Shown here piece by piece: positions 20,895 to 28,930 of a DNA stretch of 64,000 nucleotides. The DNA lies in assembly GCF_011777505.1 (NCBI RefSeq), contig NZ_JAATJT010000002.1, positions 372,001 through 436,000 on the forward strand, written 5' to 3'. The position numbers and the translations under genes are program-made. The notes beneath the pieces were generated by a model, which saw nothing but the letters and a program-made list of their open reading frames with translations, was not told the DNA's origin and did not search any database. This DNA comes from Gaetbulibacter sp. S0825. GTDB lineage: Bacteria; Bacteroidota; Bacteroidia; Flavobacteriales; Flavobacteriaceae. Every line of letters starts with the position of its first letter. Position 1 is the stretch's first letter.

Positions 20895-21479
20895 TTGAAA
20901 GCAGAGCAAGATTTTAATAAATTATCTGATGAAGAATTAGTAAAGACCATCGTGTCTTCTAATGATACATTGTTGTTTGAAATTTTGTATGACCGTTATG
21001 CGAAAATGGTATATAATAAATGTAGAGGGTTTTCGAAAAGAGATGATGAAGCTGAAGATTTAGCACAAGACATTTTTTTAAAGTTGTTTGTAAAACTAAA
21101 GACCTTTAAAGGGAACTCTAAATTTTCAACGTGGTTATATGCGTTTACATACAATCACTGTGTTAATTATGTAAATCGTAATACAGCTAAAAAAATTGAA
21201 AAACAATCGGTAGATGCTACACATATTGAAGATTCAGGATATAGCATTGAAGATGACGATAATGATATAAATCAACTAAAGGTTGAAAAATTGAAAGAAG
21301 CACTAGAACTAATAACTCCAGAAGAGAAAATGATTCTGTTGCTTAAATATCAAGATTACTTAAGTATTAAAGAGCTTACAGATATCTTGGATATTGGTGA
21401 AAGCGCTGTAAAAATGCGTATAAAGAGAGCGAAAGAGAAACTCATTAATGTATATAACGAGAATGAAAATGAGCGATAA
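20895..21479 (+). CDS. RNA polymerase sigma-70 family (ECF-like) sigma factor
   Basis: 194 residues. Region 2 (YDRYAKMVYNKCRGFSKRDDEAEDLAQDIFLKL) and region 4 (LKEALELITPEEKMILLLKY then LSIKELTDILDIGESAVKMR) are clear and joined by a short acidic linker, the ECF layout. It starts with TTG at 20895: the first in-frame ATG is about 33 codons in and would remove part of region 2. No classical anti-sigma gene is adjacent; the next two genes, a 60-residue protein and an MscS channel, overlap or follow closely. Probably drives its own operon. Confidence 0.9.
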   Translation: MKAEQDFNKLSDEELVKTIVSSNDTLLFEILYDRYAKMVYNKCRGFSKRDDEAEDLAQDIFLKLFVKLKTFKGNSKFSTWLYAFTYNHCVNYVNRNTAKKIEKQSVDATHIEDSGYSIEDDDNDINQLKVEKLKEALELITPEEKMILLLKYQDYLSIKELTDILDIGESAVKMRIKRAKEKLINVYNENENER

Positions 21480-21645
21480 TCCATTTGAATATATAAATAC
21501 ACCTTTAAAAGAAGTTCCACAGGAACTAAAATCTAAGGTGATGAAAGACGTTGCGATTGCAAAGCTTTTAATGGAATTAGCTAGTTTATTTTCATTAAAT
21601 GCTGGAAGCGTTATTGAGCGAACCATAAAAAATCGAAAAGAATAA
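21463..21645 (+). CDS. Small protein linked to sigma factor and MscS channel
   Basis: 60 residues from ATG 21463 (ATG 21469 is also possible). It starts inside the last 17 bp of the sigma gene, which indicates translational coupling. The sequence DNPFEYINTPLKEVPQELKS then KVMKDVAIAKLLMELASLF has an amphipathic C-terminal helix but no clear transmembrane segment. Position suggests a small regulator, possibly an anti-sigma-like or channel-associated protein; this is inference from context only. Confidence 0.6.
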   Translation: MKMSDNPFEYINTPLKEVPQELKSKVMKDVAIAKLLMELASLFSLNAGSVIERTIKNRKE

Positions 21646-21667
21646 TATTACCCTAACAATATTACTA

Positions 21668-22474
21668 ATGGAAAAGCTAACAGAAATTAAAAATATGGCC
21701 ATTGAAAACTTCTCAACCACAGGAGTTAGTATTTTAAAAGCACTTTTGGTGCTCCTATTTGGGTGGCTATTTATTAAATTATTATTATCACTTTTAAAAC
21801 GTGCTTTAAGGGCTATTAAAATTGACAAGTTTGGTGAAAAACTTAATGATATTGAAATTATTGAAGGAAAGAAACTTAACGTCAACCTTACCAAAATAAT
21901 TATATCATTTATTAAATGGTCATTGCTATTAATACTTATTATTGTAGTATCTGAAATGATGGGTATGACCATTATTTCCGAAGAGATAGGGAATCTAATT
22001 TCTTATTTGCCACAATTATTAAGTGCTGCGGCTATTTTCGTAATTGGCCTATTTATTGCCAATTTTGTTAAAAAATCGGTTCAATCATTTTTTAAATCGT
22101 TTGAACTTTCTGGTTCAAAAATAGTGAGCCAATTAGTGTTTTTTATTCTTTTGGCAATCATTTCTATTACAGCATTAAATCAAGCAGGAATAAATACAGA
22201 TATTATTACAAACAACCTTAGTTTAATTTTTGGTGCATTTCTAGCAGCTTTTGCATTAGCTATTGGATTGGGAGCAAGAGAAGTAGTAGCAGATTTATTG
22301 AGAACCTATTATACTAGACGTACTTATGAAATTGGGCAACGTATAAAATTTAACAGTGTTGAAGGAGAAATAATTGCAATAGATGATATCTCTATGACGT
22401 TAAAAACAACAACAGGTAAGTTAATTATACCTATTAAAGATATTGTGAATAGTCAAGTTGAAATTTTGGGATAA
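21668..22474 (+). CDS. Small-conductance mechanosensitive channel, MscS family
   Basis: 268 residues with about four N-terminal membrane helices (around 15-40, 72-92, 105-128, 155-195) and the MscS pore/beta domain (AFALAIGLGAREVVADLL then YEIGQRIKFNSVEGEIIAID). It releases solutes on osmotic downshift. Third gene of the sigma-factor operon, 22 bp after the small protein, which suggests envelope-stress or osmotic control. A terminator follows at 22536. Confidence 0.9.
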   Translation: MEKLTEIKNMAIENFSTTGVSILKALLVLLFGWLFIKLLLSLLKRALRAIKIDKFGEKLNDIEIIEGKKLNVNLTKIIISFIKWSLLLILIIVVSEMMGMTIISEEIGNLISYLPQLLSAAAIFVIGLFIANFVKKSVQSFFKSFELSGSKIVSQLVFFILLAIISITALNQAGINTDIITNNLSLIFGAFLAAFALAIGLGAREVVADLLRTYYTRRTYEIGQRIKFNSVEGEIIAIDDISMTLKTTTGKLIIPIKDIVNSQVEILG

Positions 22475-22535
22475 AACTTGTGTTATGATAAGTTATTGTT
22501 AGGGAAGACCTTAATGGATACTTACTGTTTGCATG

Positions 22536-22567
22536 CCCTTCTCATTTATTTGGGAAGGGTTTTTTTT
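22536..22567 (+). terminator. Rho-independent terminator after mscS
   Basis: CCCTTC at 22536-22541 pairs with GAAGGG at 22554-22559 and is followed by eight T. It ends the sigma-mscS operon just before the convergent response-regulator gene. Confidence 0.75.
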
Positions 22568-22568
22568 A

Positions 22569-23285
22569 TTAGAATTTTTTTAATAATTCTAATACTTCAT
22601 TTTTATAACTCCTACTTATGGTAAGGGATTTGTTTTTAATAACAATTTGTTCGTTTGTAAACGAAGATATTTTCTGCAAGGCAACAATAAACGACCTGTG
22701 AATCCTTATAAATGTATTCTTTGGTAGTTTTGCTTCAATAGCACTTATGGTTTCGCGAGTAAGGATAGTTTCATTGGCTAAATGAATTTTGATGTAATCG
22801 CTATAACTTTCTATGTAGAAAATATCATCAAAATCAATTTTTATCATGCGTCTGTCAGATCGCACAAACATGAAATTATTATTTTCTGTTTTTTGTAACG
22901 TGTGGTTTTTTGATTTACTATATACATCAAAATAAGTGTTTACAGCTTTTAACAAACGTTCGAACGAAATGGGTTTTAATAAATAATCTACAGCTTGCAA
23001 TTCAAAACCTTCAACTGCATAATCACGATAAGCAGTAGTGAAAATAATCTTGATGTCTTTGTTTATCGATTTTGCAAACGAAATTCCTGATATTTCAGGC
23101 ATATTAATATCTAAAAACACCAAATCTATGTTATGGTTGCTTATGGCGTTAAAAGCCTCCATAGCATTACTACAACTAGCAATAACAGAGATGTTTGCAA
23201 TTTTTGAAAGATGTGTTGCTACAATATCTCTAGCAATGGCTTCATCATCTACAATGAGACATGATATGTTTTTTTGCTCTTGCAA
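22569..23285 (-). CDS. LytTR-family response regulator
   Basis: 238 residues. Receiver domain at 1-120 with acidic pair VDDE, phospho-acceptor Asp59 in DLVFLDINMP and conserved Lys in LLKPIS; LytTR DNA-binding domain at about 138-236 (MFVRSDRRMIKIDFDDIFYI then TFIRIHRSFIVALQKI). LytTR regulators bind direct repeats about 21 bp apart. Two such elements with matching spacing lie at 24431-24464 and 26493-26526, upstream of neighbouring operons, and are its likely targets. Its start codon directly abuts the kinase stop codon. Confidence 0.93.
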   Translation of the reverse strand: MQEQKNISCLIVDDEAIARDIVATHLSKIANISVIASCSNAMEAFNAISNHNIDLVFLDINMPEISGISFAKSINKDIKIIFTTAYRDYAVEGFELQAVDYLLKPISFERLLKAVNTYFDVYSKSKNHTLQKTENNNFMFVRSDRRMIKIDFDDIFYIESYSDYIKIHLANETILTRETISAIEAKLPKNTFIRIHRSFIVALQKISSFTNEQIVIKNKSLTISRSYKNEVLELLKKF

Positions 23286-24338
23286 TTAATTGTTATTTAG
23301 TTTTAAATGTACTTTATAAAAATCAATTGTATTATCGATGGTTAAAGTGTATTTATTCTTATATAACAAATCCAATCGTTTTTGCATATTTTCTAGACCA
23401 ATGCCTTTCTTGGTGTGTTCAGATTTTGAATTCGTATTTTCAATGTAAAAATTGATAGCATCCTTATTACAATACAAATCTATATTTATACTTAGCACAC
23501 CATTTTTTAAACTACCATGTTTAAAACTGTTTTCAATAAATGGCAATAATAACATTGGTGCTATTTTATTGGTTTCTAGAATGTTGTCGTATTTAAAATT
23601 CACATCTAACGTATTATTAAAACGCATTTTTTCTAACTCTATATAATCCTTTATATGATTAATTTCATCAGACAACAATACAAAAGGCTTATCGACTTGA
23701 TACAATAAATAATCGAGTAAATTAGATAGTTTTAGTATCATTTCAGGGGTTTCATCGGCTTTTTTAAGAGCAAAACCATACATGGTGTTTAAAGTATTGA
23801 ACAAGAAATGAGGATGGATTTGCATCTTTAAATAGTTAAGTTCTTGCTCTTTCAATTTTAGTTGTGTATCTAAAATTTTAGTTTCCAATTCTTTGGTTTT
23901 TTCTGCGTGCTTTAAATTAAGTTTTAATAATTTAAATGCACTCACGACTATAACTACTATATATACAGCAATCATTACAAAAAACAAACTTCTGCTTAAT
24001 TGAGACATGTTATTATACTTAAATTCAGATAAATAACCTAAGCCAAAAAACACCGAAACCAATAATAAGTAGCCTGAAATAATAAGAGTGTATAAACTGT
24101 ATAGACCAAATAAAAAGTATCTCTTTTTAATTAAATAGTCTGGAATTAGCTTATAAATAGATACATAGGTAGTAGCTATTGTTATAGGCATTAAGAACAA
24201 TGAAAAAGAAAGAATGTAGTTATCATCGTTGTTTTCAAAGCCAAAAAAATAGGTAAAAAATAGAAGTACTGCACACCAAAAAATAATGTGAAGTAATATT
24301 TGAGCTATTTTTTTTAAAATGACTTCTTTGGTATACAT
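23286..24338 (-). CDS. LytS/YpdA-type sensor histidine kinase
   Basis: 350 residues. Four membrane helices in the first 140 residues, no large sensor domain, a coiled-coil linker (KTKELETKILDTQLKLKEQE), then the His_kinase domain with MQIHPHFLFNTLN (phospho-acceptor His177) and an ATP-binding region (LLLPFIENSFKHG, GIGLENMQKRLDLLY). It pairs with the LytTR regulator immediately downstream. A 16-bp perfect palindrome (24333-24348) covers its start codon. The stimulus is unknown. Confidence 0.93.
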   Translation of the reverse strand: MYTKEVILKKIAQILLHIIFWCAVLLFFTYFFGFENNDDNYILSFSLFLMPITIATTYVSIYKLIPDYLIKKRYFLFGLYSLYTLIISGYLLLVSVFFGLGYLSEFKYNNMSQLSRSLFFVMIAVYIVVIVVSAFKLLKLNLKHAEKTKELETKILDTQLKLKEQELNYLKMQIHPHFLFNTLNTMYGFALKKADETPEMILKLSNLLDYLLYQVDKPFVLLSDEINHIKDYIELEKMRFNNTLDVNFKYDNILETNKIAPMLLLPFIENSFKHGSLKNGVLSINIDLYCNKDAINFYIENTNSKSEHTKKGIGLENMQKRLDLLYKNKYTLTIDNTIDFYKVHLKLNNN

Positions 24339-24348
24339 CTAGATGTAT
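24333..24348. repeat. 16-bp perfect palindrome over the kinase start codon
   Basis: ATACATCTAGATGTAT reads the same on both strands and includes the ATG of the histidine kinase gene (24336-24338). It could be a hairpin controlling translation or an operator; nothing else supports either reading. Confidence 0.4.
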
Positions 24349-24430
24349 TAAGTTACAATATTACTATAATTATTTTGGACGTATCAGTTTTGTAGACGAA
24401 CGACAGTTTTAATGCTTGTTTTAGCATGAT

Positions 24431-24464
24431 GGTTATTTCAATTGCTAAATTGGTCATCTGTCGC
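24431..24464 (+). promoter_or_regulatory. Candidate LytTR operator, copy 1
   Basis: 34-bp element matching 29 of 34 positions with copy 2 at 26493-26526. It contains GTTAT at 24432 and GTCAT at 24453, exactly 21 bp apart, the two-turn direct-repeat layout of LytTR sites, and a shared ATCTGTCGC tail. It ends 29 bp before the -7 box of the thioredoxin-hydrolase operon. Confidence 0.65.
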
Positions 24465-24472
24465 TTTTAATT

Positions 24473-24501
24473 TTTGGTAATCTTTATTGCTAATATTTTT
24501 G
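24473..24501 (+). promoter_or_regulatory. Promoter of the thioredoxin-hydrolase operon
   Basis: TTTG at 24473-24476 and TATTTTTG (TAnnTTTG) at 24494-24501 with a 17-bp spacer, 18 bp before the ATG at 24520. The operator copy 1 lies just upstream, in an activator position. Confidence 0.6.
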
Positions 24502-24519
24502 TCTTAGAAATAATAGAGT

Positions 24520-25143
24520 ATGCTAAATAAAAAGATAAAAAAGAAGTTTATTGTTATATTAATTGCTTTATTAACTTATGCTATTTTTTTAATATTTAAT
24601 AACCCACAACCATATGGCAAATTGGCAATGCTACCAATTACTTTACTAGTAATTTTTGGGTTTATTAAAAAAAGAATTCTTCGAAATATTTTAATGTCTA
24701 TTGCACTAATAGCAATATCGTTAATATTTATTGTTGGCACACGTTCATTATTATCTAATACTACCAATCAAGAATTATTTAATCAAGAAACTCCAGTAAA
24801 ATTTTCAAAACTAACATTCGAAGAGGCTCTTCTGTTTTCTAAAGAAACTAATAAACCTTTATTTATCGATTTCTATACTGTTTGGTGTGGTCCATGTATA
24901 CAATTTCATAAAGAGGTGTTAACTGACAAAAGTGTTGCAAGTAAAATGAATAAGGCATTTATAAACTTAAAATATAACATTTATGAAAGGGAAGGAAACT
25001 TGCTTAGAAAAAAGTATGAAGTTTCTTATGTGCCTCGCTTTGTTATTATTAATGATTTAGGAGAAATAATAGAAGATATCAATACAGATTCTATCCTAAC
25101 TAAAGAGCGCATGATAAAAATATCTAATAATTATTTAAAATAG
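24520..25143 (+). CDS. Membrane-anchored thioredoxin-fold protein
   Basis: 207 residues. Two to three hydrophobic helices fill the first 85 residues (FIVILIALLTYAIFLIF; LRNILMSIALIAISLIFIV), followed by a periplasmic thioredoxin domain with FIDFYTVWCGPCIQFHKEVL; the CGPC pair lies near residue 123. The DsbD-gamma-like form (thioredoxin domain after membrane helices) suggests thiol-disulfide exchange at the cell envelope. Followed 6 bp later by a beta-lactamase-like hydrolase gene, and preceded by the shared LytTR-type operator. Confidence 0.8.
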   Translation: MLNKKIKKKFIVILIALLTYAIFLIFNNPQPYGKLAMLPITLLVIFGFIKKRILRNILMSIALIAISLIFIVGTRSLLSNTTNQELFNQETPVKFSKLTFEEALLFSKETNKPLFIDFYTVWCGPCIQFHKEVLTDKSVASKMNKAFINLKYNIYEREGNLLRKKYEVSYVPRFVIINDLGEIIEDINTDSILTKERMIKISNNYLK

Positions 25144-25149
25144 AATAAG

Positions 25150-26472
25150 ATGAAGAAAATACTATTATTACTACTGTTAGTCAGTCAAATAGCATTCACA
25201 CAAAACACTAATTACAATCAGTTAGACACCCTTTTAGATCTACTCTATCAAAATGATAAGATTATGGGAAGTATGACCATATTAAAAGATGGCAAAACCG
25301 TTTTTGAAAAATCTGTTGGATACCAATATATTAATGATAAAGAAAAAAAGCAATCAACTTCTAAAACGAAGTATAGAATAGGCTCAATTACCAAAACATT
25401 TACAGCTGTAATGATTTTTCAATTAATTGATGAAGGAAAGTTGACATTAGATACTAAGCTTTTTGAGTATTTCCCTGAAGTGGCTAATGCTAAAAAAATT
25501 GAGATTGCTCATTTATTAAATCATAGTAGTGGATTGTTTAATATAACCGCTGATGAAAATTTTAATGAACAAGAGCCAACAACACAAGAGAAAATGTTAT
25601 CTATGATAGCTAAACACGATGTAGATTTTCAACCTGGAGAACGACACGAATACAGTAACACTAATTTCGTCCTATTGGGTTATATTCTTGAAAGAATCGA
25701 AAAAAAATCTTATAAACAAGTTTTAGAAGAGCGCATTACTAAACCATTAGGGTTAAAAAATACTTATTATGGGAGTGAAATAGATATAACTAATAACGAA
25801 AGCCTTTCATATTATTATGAAGATGACAATTCCTTGCATGAAGCTAAACAAGCACATTTAAGTAATCCAGGTGGAGCAGGAGGTATTGTTTCTAATCCAT
25901 CAGATTTAGTTGTCTTTATGAATGCATTGTTTAGCGATAAGCTTATGTCTAAAAATAGCTTTAAAATAATGACTACCATTAATGATGAATATGGTAGTGG
26001 AATTTTAAGTGCTAAAAAAGCAGGACTTACTTTGTTTGCACATAATGGAAGAATTGATTTTTTTCAATCTATGTTAGTGTATATGCCTGAGCTAAAAACG
26101 GCAATAGCATTAAATGCCAATGCTTTAAATTATGGTATGATGCCAATTATGTTTAATGCAATAAATGCATCTATAGGCGAAGATATTGAAATACCAAGTT
26201 TTAAAAATATAGACTTAACCTCTGAAGAATTAAAGAAATATATAGGCACTTATGAATGTGAGGAATTACCATTTACATTGATTTTCAAAACAGATGGCAA
26301 AATTTTAAAAGGTGCACCAGAAGGGAGTGATTTGAAAGATTTAAAACCAACCGAAAAAGATGAATTCGCTTTAGAGGCCTTAGGTGTTATTTTAAAATTT
26401 GATTTAAGTGCAAAATCACTATTGTTTAGCCAATCTGGTGAATCGCAAAAAAAGTGCATTAAGAAAGAGTAA
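25150..26472 (+). CDS. Secreted serine hydrolase, class C beta-lactamase fold
   Basis: 440 residues with a signal peptide (ILLLLLLVSQIAFTQ). Penicillin-binding/class C motifs: SxxK at Ser79-Lys82 (GSITKTF), YxN in HEYSNTNF, and HNGRI in the position of KTG. The last 100 residues form a separate beta domain typical of the wider family. Likely a periplasmic peptidase or esterase; true beta-lactamase activity is not implied. Co-transcribed with the thioredoxin-fold gene. Confidence 0.88.
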   Translation: MKKILLLLLLVSQIAFTQNTNYNQLDTLLDLLYQNDKIMGSMTILKDGKTVFEKSVGYQYINDKEKKQSTSKTKYRIGSITKTFTAVMIFQLIDEGKLTLDTKLFEYFPEVANAKKIEIAHLLNHSSGLFNITADENFNEQEPTTQEKMLSMIAKHDVDFQPGERHEYSNTNFVLLGYILERIEKKSYKQVLEERITKPLGLKNTYYGSEIDITNNESLSYYYEDDNSLHEAKQAHLSNPGGAGGIVSNPSDLVVFMNALFSDKLMSKNSFKIMTTINDEYGSGILSAKKAGLTLFAHNGRIDFFQSMLVYMPELKTAIALNANALNYGMMPIMFNAINASIGEDIEIPSFKNIDLTSEELKKYIGTYECEELPFTLIFKTDGKILKGAPEGSDLKDLKPTEKDEFALEALGVILKFDLSAKSLLFSQSGESQKKCIKKE

Positions 26473-26492
26473 TTGATCCTAAACATAATTTA

Positions 26493-26526
26493 AGTTATTT
26501 AAGTTGCTAAACTGGTTATCTGTCGC
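26493..26526 (+). promoter_or_regulatory. Candidate LytTR operator, copy 2
   Basis: Second copy of the 34-bp element. GTTAT occurs at 26494 and 26515, again 21 bp apart, and the element ends 29 bp before the TATGTTTG box at 26556, the same distance as in copy 1. Confidence 0.65.
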
Positions 26527-26555
26527 AATTAGATTTTATAGCTAAAAAAGAAGAC

Positions 26556-26563
26556 TATGTTTG
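26556..26563 (+). promoter_or_regulatory. Promoter -7 box of the proton-channel/esterase operon
   Basis: TATGTTTG fits TAnnTTTG, 26 bp before the ATG at 26590. No clear -33 box is present between it and the operator, which fits activator dependence. Confidence 0.55.
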
Positions 26564-26589
26564 TTTAACGTTTAATTAAAACCATAACT

Positions 26590-26994
26590 ATGAATTCATT
26601 ATTTATTGCACCAACAATAGTAATTACAAATCCATTTGCCGACAGGTTTTCGGAAGGAGGACCTTTTATGATGACATTAATATTAATCTGTCTATTGCTT
26701 TCAATTTTCTTTTTAATTAAAGGATTCATGAGTGTAAGCAAGGACAGCACTTACTCTAAAAAAATGCTCAAATTAGCTATTGATACTAGTCTTTTAGGAT
26801 TAGTAATTGGGTTTTTCGCTTCTATTTTAGGGCTTATTTCTGCTTTCGATTCTGTAGAAGCTTTTGGTAATCCAGATCCATCTGTTTTTGCAGGTGGACT
26901 TAAAGTATCTTTATTAACAGCGACTTTTGGTCTGTTCACTTTTATTATTGCCAGAATCGGAATATTAATATTAAAAGGGCTTCAAAAAGATTAG
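26590..26994 (+). CDS. Short MotA/TolQ/ExbB-like membrane protein
   Basis: 134 residues with three membrane helices: FMMTLILICLLLSIFFLIKG, TSLLGLVIGFFASILGLISA and GLKVSLLTATFGLFTFIIAR. The pattern of the last two helices (GxxxSxLGLhxAF and LxTATFGLF) is that of MotA/TolQ/ExbB proton channels, although the protein is shorter than ExbB and lacks the large cytoplasmic loop. No ExbD/TolR partner is adjacent. It is first in a two-gene operon with an esterase and is preceded by operator copy 2. Confidence 0.65.
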   Translation: MNSLFIAPTIVITNPFADRFSEGGPFMMTLILICLLLSIFFLIKGFMSVSKDSTYSKKMLKLAIDTSLLGLVIGFFASILGLISAFDSVEAFGNPDPSVFAGGLKVSLLTATFGLFTFIIARIGILILKGLQKD

Positions 26995-27017
26995 AAATTT
27001 AAATAATTAATAAACTC

Positions 27018-28274
27018 ATGATTGCTATAGCACGATTTTTAATAATTCTTGTAATTATTTTTTTTAATCAAAATATTAATTCTCAATCAAATGGGAATAG
27101 TGAGACACAAATTGAAACAGAAATCATTGACAGCTTATTTTCAGATACTTTAAATGAATCTAGAGAGTTTTGGGTTAAACTTCCTGAAAATTATCACCCA
27201 AATGGCAATACTAAATATCCGGTTGTTTATTTGTTAGATGGGTTTTCCTTAAAGAACAATTTAGAAGCGGTTTATAATAATTATTGGGGACACTATTTAC
27301 CACATATGATTCTTGTCGGGATTTCTAATAGAACTAACAGAACTAGAGATTTAACTATCTCTCAGATAAAAGAAAGAAGAGGAAGCGCAATGAATGTTGA
27401 GACTGGAGGAGCTGATAACTTCAGACAGTTTATTGAAAAAGAGCTAATTCCATATATTGATAAAACTTACCCAACGACATCGTATAGGACATTAATTGGA
27501 CATTCATATGCTGGTTTATTCGCGTTAGATGTGTTAATAAACAACAATCATTTATTTAAAAATTATATTGCTATAGACCCAAGTATTGAATGGGACAATC
27601 AAAAGCTTTTAATTCAAGCTAAAGAAAAATTAAAATCTGAAAGTTTTAAAGGAAAATCACTTTTTGTCTCTCTTGCTGCCGAACAATTGCATATTCAAAA
27701 CGAAGCTGTAACTATAGACAATATTATGGAGGACACTTCTGAGTTTACTTTGTTTGCTCGCTCTATTGTCGATTTTTCAAACTTCGCTAGTTCTCAAGAG
27801 CAAAATGGATTAAACTTTTCTTGGAAAGTTTATCCAGAAGATCTCCACGGTACAGTACCATTACCAAGTATGAGAGATGGTTTAGTATTTCTGTTTAAAT
27901 GGTATCAATTTAAATCACCTCAAAAGTATAATAATCCAGAAACTTCAGTTGAGGAATTAAGAAAAATGCTTAAAGACCAAGAAAGAGTTTACTCCAATAT
28001 TTTTGGCACTCCAACACCTCCAATGATTGAAGAATTATTAAACGGTTATGGTTATATGAATTTACAAATGGAGCAACCAGAAAAGGCATTATTATTTTTT
28101 AACCTAGCTGTAGAGTATTACCCAAACAGTGCTAATGGATATGATGGGTTAGTCGATTTTTATTTAGATAAAAAAGACAAAATAAATGCTTTAAAAAATG
28201 CTTATAAGGCTTTTGAATTAAATAAAGATGACTATTATAGAAATAGAATAAAATCAATCAAAAAGATGAACTAG
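27018..28274 (+). CDS. Secreted esterase (EstA/IroE-like) with C-terminal TPR
   Basis: 418 residues, signal peptide ending INSQ. The alpha/beta-hydrolase domain (about 40-300) has YPVVYLLDGFS near the oxyanion site, nucleophile Ser163 in GHSYAGLF and His in DLHGTVPLP. TPR-like helices occupy the last 90 residues (GYMNLQMEQPEKALLFFNLA). This architecture is common in Bacteroidota for hydrolases related to enterochelin esterase. Substrate unknown. Second gene of the unit with the ExbB-like protein; a terminator follows at 28299. Confidence 0.85.
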   Translation: MIAIARFLIILVIIFFNQNINSQSNGNSETQIETEIIDSLFSDTLNESREFWVKLPENYHPNGNTKYPVVYLLDGFSLKNNLEAVYNNYWGHYLPHMILVGISNRTNRTRDLTISQIKERRGSAMNVETGGADNFRQFIEKELIPYIDKTYPTTSYRTLIGHSYAGLFALDVLINNNHLFKNYIAIDPSIEWDNQKLLIQAKEKLKSESFKGKSLFVSLAAEQLHIQNEAVTIDNIMEDTSEFTLFARSIVDFSNFASSQEQNGLNFSWKVYPEDLHGTVPLPSMRDGLVFLFKWYQFKSPQKYNNPETSVEELRKMLKDQERVYSNIFGTPTPPMIEELLNGYGYMNLQMEQPEKALLFFNLAVEYYPNSANGYDGLVDFYLDKKDKINALKNAYKAFELNKDDYYRNRIKSIKKMN

Positions 28275-28298
28275 TTTAACATAACTAACTATTTTTTT

Positions 28299-28320
28299 AG
28301 CGCCCTTTGGGCGCTTTATT
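28299..28320 (+). terminator. Rho-independent terminator after the esterase gene
   Basis: AGCGCCC and GGGCGCT form a 7-bp GC-rich stem with a TTT loop (28299-28315), followed by a T-rich tract. Confidence 0.85.
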
Positions 28321-28353
28321 TATTTATAGTTGTTTAATTAAATCTTAAATACA

Positions 28354-28383
28354 TATATTTGCTAACCGACCAATCGGTCAGTT
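28354..28383 (+). promoter_or_regulatory. tetR promoter and overlapping operator
   Basis: TATATTTG (exact TAnnTTTG) at 28354-28361 is followed at once by AACCGACCAATCGGTCAGTT (28364-28383), a 20-bp palindrome with 16 of 20 symmetric positions and the GACC/GGTC arms typical of TetR operators. It covers the expected transcription start, so autorepression is likely. Confidence 0.75.
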
Positions 28384-28392
28384 TGTGTTATT

Positions 28393-28929
28393 ATGGATAA
28401 GAAAGAACAAATTATAGATGTTGCAACTAAACTATTCTCTGAAAGAGGATATGAGAATACGCCACTTTCTGCTGTTTGTGAAGTAGCTAATGTTTCCAAA
28501 GGACTTATTTTCCATCACTTTAAATCAAAAAATGATTTATTGAGAGAGATATTTTCTAATACCACAAAATTGATAGTAGATATCAATCAATCTAGTAGCT
28601 CCAAAGAATCTCCTAAAGAAAAACTCAAGGAAATCATTGAATCTGTATTTAGACAACTAGAAGCTGACAAGCTGTTCTTCCAGTTAAACTTGAGTTTAAT
28701 GTTGCAACCAAGTACAAGAGATGTATTAAATGACTTAATTAAAGAGAGATCTAACATTATACTTGATTCTACTAAATTAATATTCAGCGAGATTGATTCA
28801 AAAAATGCTGAAGTGTTAAGTTATATGTTCATAGCAGAATTAGATGGAATTGCTCTAAACTATTTATGCATTTTTGAAAACTATCCATTAAGACAAATAA
28901 AAAAACAAATACTTGATAAATACACCTAA
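28393..28929 (+). CDS. TetR/AcrR family transcriptional regulator
   Basis: 178 residues. The N-terminal TetR helix-turn-helix (IIDVATKLFSERGYENTPLS then VSKGLIFHHFKSKNDLLREI) is complete; the C-terminal ligand domain is short and family-variable. The operator just upstream suggests self-control. The GNAT gene starts one base after its stop codon and rsgA follows that, so these three probably share a transcript; which of them, or which distant gene, is the real target is unknown. Confidence 0.93.
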   Translation: MDKKEQIIDVATKLFSERGYENTPLSAVCEVANVSKGLIFHHFKSKNDLLREIFSNTTKLIVDINQSSSSKESPKEKLKEIIESVFRQLEADKLFFQLNLSLMLQPSTRDVLNDLIKERSNIILDSTKLIFSEIDSKNAEVLSYMFIAELDGIALNYLCIFENYPLRQIKKQILDKYT

Positions 28930-28930
28930 A

